A DNA stretch of 64,000 bases. Origin: Chelydra serpentina. Its lineage: Eukaryota; Chordata; Testudines; Chelydridae. Of this stretch, positions 55,167-64,000 are shown piece after piece. Position numbers and translations under genes: made by a program. The notes under the pieces were generated by a model. That model saw only the letters and a program-made list of their open reading frames with translations. It did no database searches and was not told where the DNA came from. Where the stretch lies: NCBI GenBank assembly GCA_037349315.1, contig JBAIAC010000007.1, positions 20,256,501-20,320,500 of the forward strand. Direction: 5' to 3'. How positions within the stretch are numbered: position 1 is the first letter of the stretch; the number at the start of each line of letters is the position of its first letter.

Positions 55167-55890
55167 CAAGGGTGGGCAAACTTTTTGGCCCGAGGACATC
55201 TGGGTATGGAAATTGTATGGCGGGCCATGAATGCTCACAAAATTGGGGTTGGGGTGTGGGAGGGGGGTGCGGGCTCTGGCTGGGGGTGCAGGCTCTGGGA
55301 TGGGGCCAGAAATGAGGAGTTCAGGGTGCAGGAGGGGTCGCCAGGCTGGGGTGCATGGGGGGGAAGACGGCTCCAGCTGGGGGTGCAAGCTCTGCGGTGG
55401 GACTGGGAATGAGGGGTTGGGGGTGCAGGAAGGTGCTCCGGGCTGGGACCGAGGGGTTCAGAGGGCCGGGGGGGGGGGGGTCAGGGGTGCAAACTCCAAG
55501 CAGCACTTACTTCAAGCAGCTCCCAGAAGCAGCAGCATGTCCCCTCTCTGGTTCCTATGCAGAGGCGTGGCCAGGCGGCTCTGTGTGCTGCCGTCCGCAG
55601 GCACCGCCCTTGAAGCTCCCATTGGCCGTGGTTCCCAGCCAATGGGAGCTGCGGGGTGGCGGCAGCATGCAGAACCCCTTGGCTGCCCCTATGCATAGGA
55701 GCCAGAGAGGGGACATGCCACTGCTTCCAGAAGCCATGTGGAGCGGGGCAAGCCCTGGACCCCACTCCCCGGGAGGAGTTCCGGAGTGGGGCAAGCCCTG
55801 GACCCTGCTCCCCGGTGGAAGTTCGAGCGCCGGATTAAAATGTCTGGAGGGCTGGATGAGGCCCCCGGGCCGTAGTTTGCCCAGCCCCAC
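55167..55890. mobile_element. Non-autonomous hAT element B, 724 bp
   Basis: It starts CAAGGGTGGGCAAACTTTTT and ends GTTTGCCCAGCCCCAC. The perfect 8-bp duplication TTTAAAGC is at 55159-55166 and 55891-55898. The interior follows element A (36251-36975) throughout, including 'ctgggtatggaaattgta' and 'gccatgaatgctcacaaaa' near the left end. Frames of up to 182 codons are compositional. It inserted about 40 bp from the foldback repeat. Confidence 0.92.
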
Positions 55891-55898
55891 TTTAAAGC

Positions 55899-56428
55899 AA
55901 TAGATTTGATCCATTAGGTTGGGAGCATTGTTTTAATATATTCAATTTAGTTGACTTCGGTCTCTTTCAATTACCCTTCCAGAAAGAACAGGTGAAAAAT
56001 AACCTCTCTTTATATCATTTAGTTTGCTGTTGATTAATTCCCTTCTCCTGATGCTTGCTTAGTTTTTGCAGGCTAGAGAGGACAGAACGGCTATTATTCA
56101 AGGCATTTTTAAAGGAACTCTCATAGTTTTAACTTGTAGATTTGAAAGGGAAGAATCTGCATCTCATCAATGAAATAAGAGGATTATTGATAAGGACATC
56201 GAATTTAGATAGATAATGGGTTCAACTTTGAAATGGGGCTTAATTCTAAAAATACTAGCAATAAATTACAACACAGACCAGTCTTAGGCCAATGGCATAA
56301 AGAAGTTCAGAGAGCCAACTACCTACCACTATACAGTGCTTAATACAGATGTGAATGAATTCTTGCATATTTGATCCATCCACTTGTCCATTCTCACCAC
56401 AATGAAGAAAGGACAGGCTTCTGCCTTC
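55899..56428. other. Unassigned spacer
   Basis: No repeat ends or coding signal. Confidence 0.5.
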
Positions 56429-56433
56429 ACCTG

Positions 56434-57495
56434 TGTCACAGAATATACCAGTACGCTCTGCCCGTTATTGTAATACTTTTTGTACAAGGCAGGTCATGTG
56501 AGGTGGTATTTAAAAACTCATAATTTGCCGATTAATAATATCATGGCAAAATGCATGTAGCAGTGTTGTAGATGAAGTTATAAATATAAGCTCAAATCAT
56601 GTCTAGAAGTATGTTTTCCAGATAAGTCTGGGGAGTGGCCAAACCAGTTGCTCAGGGACAAGCTGATGCCTCAGCCAGGTGTAAACAAGGCCAGTGGACC
56701 ACTACCTGCTAAATGGCCGTTCTTTGGCAGGAAAGGCAGCGTGGGTGAAAATTCCACATTTTAGCAAAGAAACATCATGGAGTTTCCTTCCACACAGACT
56801 GCTTATCGCCTTGCTCTCAGCTGGAAATTCTTCTCAAAGGACTGTAAAAATAAGAGGCAGACACCTCAATTCACCCCCATTGCATTCACAGCACCTGAAG
56901 AGACAAGGGAAGCAGCCATTGGACGCTGAGGGAGAGGTCCTGACCTAAAGAGTTTAGTCAGACTGCTGAAAGCACGTGGTCAGAAAACTTTGAATCTAAT
57001 ATAGTTTAAGGTAGGCACCAGTAAGTGTATTATCTTTTCCTGTAACCATTTCTGACTTTTACGCCTCACTACTTGTACTCGCTTAAAATCTGTTTGCAGT
57101 TAATAAACTAGTTGTATTGTTTTATCTAATCCAGTGTGCTCAAGATGAAGTATCTGGGTGACTCCATTTGGGGTAACAAGTTGTGTGCAAATTATTCCCT
57201 TAAAGGAATAATGGATTCAGTATATTTGTACTGACCAGGAGAGGGCTGGGAAGTACAGGACATACATTTCTCGGGGAAAATATGGTAATTTTTAAGGCTG
57301 ATAAGAGCCAAGGTGTGGCTGGCTGGGTGCAGCACACACACAGACATAGCTGGGAATGATTTACATGCCAGAAGCTGTTTGTGAGCAATTCAGATTGGAG
57401 GCTACAGAAGCAAAGCATTGAAAAAGGCACCCCAGGTTACAGGGCAGGGGTGACACAGCTACTCGTTAGTCTGGATTGTACCCTGGTATGTCACA
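56434..57495 (+). mobile_element. Solo LTR, 1062 bp
   Basis: It starts TGTCACAGAATATACC and ends CCTGGTATGTCACA (TG...CA ends; the ends also share TGTCACA). The perfect 5-bp duplication ACCTG is at 56429-56433 and 57496-57500. AATAAA at 57101-57106 supports plus orientation. No internal retroviral genes remain. It is an old retroviral-type LTR. Confidence 0.87.
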
Positions 57496-57500
57496 ACCTG

Positions 57501-58155
57501 TCACTGACTGGCTTTGCTCATTGTTCATTCCCCATAACCTTCTGCTAACCCTATCAATCTCACTGTACTTTTCTGACGACTATGTGCCCCCAAATCAGAG
57601 TACAGAATTTTGTCCAAACTTACCACAGATGTGTGAGGTTGGACATGGCCTACTTAACAGTGGAAACATTTATAAAATGAGTTTCTAGCCATACACACTA
57701 GGTCAAATCCATATCATCTACCTAGCCAGTTTGAGAAGAGAATATGAAAAATTCGGTCCTTTCTAACTTCTGTCTTCAACATAAGAGGTAGAGGAATGAG
57801 GGAGGGAATGCAAAGGAAAAGGACATCTAACCAATCCTGGTGTCTGGTTTAGAACCTATTCAGGTACATCTCTGGAATAGGATGTTCCCAGCAGTCTTAC
57901 TCTTTCTGATGCAATTAACTTGTCAAATAATTCCTAGTGGAGATTCTGTTCTCTTTGTGTCAACAATTAGTTTAACCAATTTCCTTTCTCAGACAAAGTT
58001 CCCTGTTGTAAGTAGGCAATTACTCACTCTCTAGTCATTGAAACAGTGGGAGGTCCCCTTGCTACTAGAGCTTTTGATCTTTATTTAGCTGTTTGTGTAC
58101 AAGACTGAGCTTCTGTTGGACATTTTGAGCACCGAGTGTCCCCCTAGGTTCCTCT
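57501..58155. other. Unassigned spacer
   Basis: No gene or repeat recognised. Confidence 0.5.
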
Positions 58156-58439
58156 CAAGAAGGCTTTGTCTACAGTGGACCCTGAATGACAAAACTTTTG
58201 TCCTTCAGAAAAAACACCCCTCTGAACGACAAAAGTTTTGCCGACAAAAATCCAGTGCAAACAGCACTTTCCCGGCAGAAGAGCTCTCTTGCTGACAAAG
58301 CTACTGCTGCTCGTTGGGGGTGGAAGTTTTTCTGTCAGTGGGAGAGCTCTCTCCTGCCGACAAACAGTGGCTACATGGCGCACCTTTTAGCGGCACAGTT
58401 TAGTACTGTGTTGCTAACAGGTACGTAGTGTAGACCTAG
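58156..58439. mobile_element. Harbinger-type MITE, about 284 bp
   Basis: The ends are GGCTTTGTCTACAGTGG and, read in reverse, GGCTAGGTCTACACTACG. TTA follows the right end (from 58441 or nearby), but the left flank reads GAA, so the duplication is not preserved. Internal words 'acgacaaaagttttgccgac' and 'gggagagctctctcctgccg' match the truncated relative at 25375-25584. Edges may be off by one or two bases. Confidence 0.7.
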
Positions 58440-58990
58440 CCTTAGAGATAAAGCTTTTAATTTTAAAAAGTTGAATGCTCTCCAATCCTAACCACTTCTC
58501 CACACTGACTGATGACCTGAGTAGGCTACCCAGCCTTTCAGACTAGGTACCACGATAAACAAGTTTTCAGTGGAATTTGAGATGACAAAACATAATACCT
58601 TTGTCTGCCCACCAATCTAGATACTAGAGAATTTATGAGATAACCAGGGTATATAATCTAGACATTCTCGCTCTCAGGAACCAACATAGAGAATCTCTGA
58701 AACACTCATGAGAAACCATAATCAAATCAATACTCTAGACACACAACCATCATTCCTAGCAAGTGGAGGAATTTTCTTGCAGTTAAACATGATACTGAAA
58801 TGGCACTCTGTATCTTGACACAAGTCTCCCAAAAGAGACAGCTTCCTCAGTAATACCTTCATTCCCAACTGGACGATCCTTTAAAACAATAATGGTATCC
58901 TTTCAATTTTGTCCATGACTGTGTCCACTGGCAAAGGGTTCACTGCCATGTAACAGCAACTTCTATCAACCTGACAAACTCACAACTAAC
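58440..58990. other. Unassigned spacer
   Basis: No gene or repeat recognised. Confidence 0.5.
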
Positions 58991-58997
58991 ACATTGC

Positions 58998-60150
58998 TGT
59001 CATGCCATTTATAAAGAATGTCATGCAAGATATCAAATGAAAGCGAGTGACACACCGGTCATAAATAATATTGCAAAATGTATGTATTAGCATTGTACAA
59101 GGAATTATGGATTCATACTGATATTATGCTTTAAAGTCTGTAACTAAACAAAGGGAGAAACAGGTTTTCTTCCAGACAAGAGGGATGACAGTTATCTCCC
59201 TGTCTCTAATGTAAATTGAGCATGGTGATGCCAAAGACAATGGACAGTTCATTTGCATCGGAGTGAAATAGGAGGAGAAAATTAACATGAGGATGTGAAA
59301 TCAGCATGGGATGACACTGGAGTCTGAACCCCAAGGGGTCATGTTGATTATAGTGACAAAGACAATAAGCCAGGGGAATATAAGGAGAAGCAAAAAGACA
59401 TTTTGGTTATCTATTACGCAGGGAACAAAGAGGTAGTGCTCTTTGCATTCCATGAACAGTGGATCCCAGGCTGTGAGAGTTGCTGATGCTAAGTGGCTGA
59501 AGGTGAGAAAACTTCCTTGGACTAGGATTGTAACCTGTTAAATTTTAGTCACTAGAAAGTGTGATTACATTTTTGTTTTGTTTGTAGCCATTTTCTGTTT
59601 CTATTATCTCTGCTTAAAATCATAATCTGTTCTTATTAATAAACTTATTCTTGTTTTATTATAAATTCATCTCTGGGCTGGTATATTAAAGTGAGGTGGG
59701 CATCACTAGCTGACCCAACAGGCTGCATATTCGGTCTCTTTGGAGACAGACTTGGTATTTCTGTGGGCATCCAATGACAGGAACTGGATGTTGCAGAATC
59801 GCTCTTCTGGAGAGTTCAGAAACTGAAGTACACACGCCGGGTTAACCTGCAAGGTAAAGTTATGACTGTCAGAGTCCTAAGGAGTTTGTGGCTAACAGAC
59901 TTGGCAGAGAGCTGTAACAGAGCAGCGCCAGCAAAATTCTCTTTTGCTAAGGCAGTGGGGTTACAGGGTGACTTGCGGTTCTGGATGCCCCGAGAAAGCT
60001 TCACAATAACAAAACTGTGCTGCTGTAGAGAGACCGCTGTAGATTTTCTGGCAGATTCTAAGGATGTGCTGTAAACTGCAGCGATTAAATGTTTTTTTCT
60101 GATTTTGTGCTGTGCTGTCTTAATCATACTTTTTAGTTGCTGCATTTATG
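58998..60150 (+). repeat. LTR-like repeat, boundaries uncertain
   Basis: It starts TGTCATGCC and contains a 'gcttaaaatcataatctgt' then 'ttattaataaacttattc' segment with AATAAA at 59638-59643, parallel to the poly(A) region of the LTR at 56434-57495. The 12-base word CATTGCTGTCAT is found at 58992-59003 and again at 60151-60162, so it may bracket the insertion. No coding sequence was recognised. Confidence 0.4.
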
Positions 60151-60164
60151 CATTGCTGTCATTT

Positions 60165-63100
60165 TAAATTATATACAGAACCACCCAAAAGGAAAATGTT
60201 AGTTAATAAGACCAAAGATTTTTTTCATAGGGGCTTGTGTAACTTTGTTGGAACAGATGAGGATTGCCTTAGAAAAAGAAAAGGAAGAAATATCGACTTG
60301 GAATTAGATAAAGCAATTATTTTAATATTTAACTTACAGGGGCACTAAGAAATCCCAATCAAGAACAAGACACCATTTTGCTAGGCGCTATACAAATGTG
60401 GTAGACAGTCCTTGCCCTAAAGAGTTTATAGCATAAAGTACATACAAGAGATGGGAAGAGGATACAATCTAATATATATAGCTTTATACCCATTTACATT
60501 TCTAAATTTTTTCAAATAAAGTATAATTACTTCCATTTTCCTGTGGCTTGGAGGAACAAAATTACCCTTGTATGAATTACCATTATATTTTTCAAATATA
60601 AGGTTTCCTCCAACCACAGTGACGGCCCTAACCAGAAGGCTATTCCAGGTGGGATATTCTGTCTCTCCTATTGAGAGAGAGTGACTGTGTAGCCTGATGT
60701 TCAGGGTGTTCACCTGGGAGCAGGGATACCCGGATTCCTGTTCCTGCTCCATTGAACATTTAACTACAATATTTAATGGTATGCCTGGTTCAGACATTTT
60801 TACCAGTGTTGTCTCCTATATAGAAATAGGTGATTTTTTTATTTTTTGGACAAAACTTTTTTCACTGAAGAATGAGCATTCAGGTTGACTGAAAATATTT
60901 TGTGAATTCGTGTTGATTTTGGAAAATTGTTTTAGTTTAAAAGAAAATTGGAAATGTCAGAACAGTTCATTTTGACAAAACATTTTGATTTTTTGGGCTA
61001 CATTCACAAGGATATTTAGGCACCATTCACAGAACCACATCCGTGATGGTGGTCTAGTATAGCATTGCTAACACTGGTGGAGCTAATCAGTGGTGAATTA
61101 CAGGTCCTATTTTATTTTTTTTATTTTTGAAAGTGTAGACAAGGCCTGGGAAGTAGCAGGATCAAAGTTTACCTAACCATTCAGGCCAACGGTTCATTGA
61201 AATGCTTGCTTCATGGCAAAAAAAACTTATTTGTGCTGTCTTCACTTAATTTCACTGCAGTGCACGTGAACAGTTATCTGAAAATTCTCTCTATTCCTCA
61301 TTGCAAAAAAAGGACAATTTTGAAAACGTCAGCCATTTCCTGTCATGACTACAGAACAGAATTTTCTCTTAACCTTACAGGGCAATATTTAATGTGGTAG
61401 AAAATACTAAAAACTGTATCATGAAGTTCAGTTTACTGCTGTGCTACATACAAGACTCATTTACAGCCTTCTATCGAAGGGGGGGAATTTTAATTAAATA
61501 TCCATTTGTTTTTAGGACTTTGCTGTTGAACAAAAGAATGTGACGGCAGATCTACTGGGTGCCTCTGGAAGATGAGGATACAATTTTTGTTCCTGCACTG
61601 TTTTCATATCATGCTAGAAAGTTATTACAATATTTAAAACTTTTTGTATTCCCTCAATAGATGTACAGAACTCTCATTAATGTAAACAGGAGTATGTGAA
61701 TATATCAAGACCAGAATGCATTCTTGGATCTTTATGGTTCTGAACGCCGTGCAAAGGAAGTTTTACTCTTCAGGCTTAATTCCACTGAATGACATAGAAT
61801 GCCTGATTTTCAGAACTGCTGAACTCCCAGCACTTCATTTTAAGTCAATAGCAGCCGCAGATGATCAGCACTTCTGAAAATCAAACCCAGAATTCCTTGA
61901 AAGACCCTCCCTTCCTGCAAGTGGTATGTCGGGACTGCCATCTGAAATCAGGAGTAGGCCAATGCCTCTGAATTTTAATTTTGGAAGAGGTGATAAAAGG
62001 AGAATGGGGAACCCCCTAACAGGAACTGGAAAATACATAAATAGGGTATGAATTTGAAAGTTACAGCAAAGTAACTGGATAATTTTACCCATATAACCTT
62101 GGTTCAAGTCCATGCTCCGGAGTGGGGATTCAAAGCTGGGTTCCTCACATTCCAGATGATTACCCTAATCACTGGGTTATGGGCATAAAAGGAGTACCTC
62201 CACCACCACCCGCATTTGTTTTATTAATGAGGCCTTAAATCCCCCTTTGTGTCTAGATTTCAATGGCTTTTATTAAAAAGAGTTAAAAGTACCTGAAATC
62301 AAAACAAAAATGTTTTCGACCCAAACTGAAATTGTCAGTTTGTCATTTGCTTAAGATTCTGAAAATTTTCAGTTGACCTGAAATAATTTTTATTACACAT
62401 TTTTCAGAACTGCCAGTGAACCAGTTATTTACACAACTCTTTTGCTGTATACCTGAACTTCGTCTACATTGTAATTTCTATCACTGGTACTACCAGGGGG
62501 TGTTGGTGGTAAATTCTGAGTCCCATTCTTGCCAGTGTACATTCCTCCTTAAAGTTCAGAAGGACACAATCCTTTTATGACAGATTGGTAGGCATGCTGT
62601 ATTAAGAAAAGGTCCTTTTATTTTATATTGATTTTTCTGCTTTCAGGCAGGGATTTGGTTTATTGGTGAAACTACTTTTGTTGGGGTTTAGCATGGACAG
62701 GAGCTAAAAGTTTGCTGGAGGCAGACTATTGCTTTGAAGTACATCTAGCATTCCACTCCTCTACCTGCAGAGAGATAGGAGAGTACCTTTGTTTTTCAAG
62801 ACATAGATCATGCATTCCTTGTGGTATAAAGCAATTTCTTTTAATATTCTGCAGTGCAATTCATTAATTCCCAAAGCTGCATGTTATAGTATGCTCTCTG
62901 AACAAAGCTAAGTACTTTCCCTTCCAGGGCTGTTTTGACTTCTAAACGTATCCTTCCTGGATGTGTCTCGCATTATTGTGTATGCGCTGGTTCCATTTAA
63001 TGAACATATTAATCCCTAGTTTTTTTGCTTAGTTTGTAATTGTAGCATTTATCTCCACTTTAAAAATTCTGGATATGGATTATTATTGTGCAATTTCTGT

Positions 63101-64000
63101 CCAGTCTGGAGTGGACTGAAAAATGGAATAAAGTTATGAGTTAAATTAATAAAATGCATATTTTCTTTTTGGTCTACTGTACTTCAGCACTGTCTTATTG
63201 TATTCTTGCTTTTTCTTCTAGCATTACTCACAACACCTGAGGTCTGCAGAACTGGAATTGCAGACCTTCCCAAGGTAGAGAGAGGACAAAAATATGTAAG
63301 GCAGAGCCTTTTCCATCAAAGACCACCTAATTCCAAAATTCTCTTCCCTTCTCTATATATGCCAGAGTCCACCTGGAGCTCCCATTAGTGTGCTCAAGAC
63401 TTGCATAGTGTGTTCCACAATTTCCTGGAAGGTTAAGGCAAAAATACAGGGCTTTCTGTTTCACTTTCCAGCGGCTTTGGAATTTGTGGAACCTGTTATA
63501 CATTTTGAAAATACTTGCATTATTTTTTGTATGTTGGCCTTAATGTGTTGGTTCCATAAATAGTTTAAACATTTGGGTTGATGAACTGCATGGGTATGAA
63601 TTGTTTCCTTGTGAAAGGACAGTTCCTGGTGGAGGCAGGGTAATAAATGAGCAACAATGAAAGAACACATTTGTGGACGCATAGCTGGTGACATCAAACT
63701 TAACATGTTGTAAAGTGAACAGAGAAAACCCTCACCTGTTCAGTGGCATCCGATGAAAGTTTGTGCTTTTTTTGAAGGGACATCAGCCTACCTCACATCC
63801 TGGCATAGCTCAGTTGAGTTCACAGTGAAGGTGCAATTCCTTTTTAGCACCTCTCATCAGGAAAAATAAATACATTGTCATTGCGGTGGCATTTTGCAAT
63901 AAACCAAAGGACAAAAATGAAGCAAAAGGGTGAATTCACAGACTCCATCATATGAGGAACCTTCAATTGCAGAGAGAGAAAGTGCAACCTGGAACACATC
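60165..64000. other. 3.8-kb stretch with only fragmentary repeats
   Basis: No gene recognised. Within it I see an antisense SINE tail near 60345-60440 ('aggcgctatacaaatgtgg'), A/T-rich family copies at 60830-61000 and 62290-62420, a snap-back MITE remnant at 61800-61890 ('ctgattttcagaactgctg' and 'cagcacttctgaaaatcaaa'), and a short retroelement-tail word near 63748 ('gcatccgatgaaagtttgtg'). The rest is AT-rich and unassigned. Confidence 0.45.

Noticed and set aside
1..64000. Bacterial-type features: operons, ribosome binding sites, rRNA, phage or CRISPR systems
   Set aside because: Gene density, splice sites, LINE/SINE content and poly(A) signals are those of a vertebrate nuclear genome; no such features were seen.

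Overview
This window is vertebrate genomic DNA, most likely from a turtle (or another non-avian reptile). It is AT-rich, has no bacterial-style gene packing, and I recognise no host exon. Its repeats are typical of sauropsids: CR1 LINE pieces on the minus strand, MIR/CORE-type tRNA-derived SINEs, hAT and PIF/Harbinger MITEs, and solo LTRs. The species assignment rests on memory of repeat families, not on a search.

The only convincing protein genes belong to two long PIF/Harbinger DNA transposons of one family, in opposite orientation about 20 kb apart: copy 1 at 15377-20501 and copy 2 at 40366-45664. Each has imperfect terminal inverted repeats sharing the core GTCTACACTA and is flanked by a perfect TTA duplication. 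Each carries a 427-residue HARBI1-like DDE transposase and, converging on it, a two-exon Myb/SANT-like (trihelix) DNA-binding protein gene. A third small ORF lies antisense inside the intron of the SANT gene, next to a GC-rich 77/78-bp minisatellite. Copy 1 looks fully intact. Copy 2 keeps an open transposase frame, but its SANT gene has lost the intron acceptor (AG to AA) and has a 1-base insertion, and its third ORF has a 1-base deletion. Copy 1 could therefore be autonomous, while copy 2 would need a partner protein from elsewhere.

The remaining sequence is layered with insertions whose target duplications can be read directly. There are four clear hAT-type elements with perfect 8-bp duplications (1685-2068, 36251-36975, 48457-48856, 55167-55890). 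Two solo LTRs have perfect 5-bp duplications (38995-40062 and 56434-57495), the first lying inside a CR1 LINE. A hAT element sits inside a CR1 tail that itself sits inside an A/T-rich repeat (48280-49590). A SINE is split by a MITE, and a foldback repeat occupies 53965-55125. Several MITEs share the GTCTACACT-type end of the Harbinger copies.

Between the repeats, a few low-repeat stretches look like conserved regulatory DNA because of their homeodomain-, POU- or TALE-type site clusters: about 6380-7560, 28380-29060 and 33240-33560. This suggests a gene desert or large intron near a developmental gene, but the neighbouring gene cannot be identified from this window.
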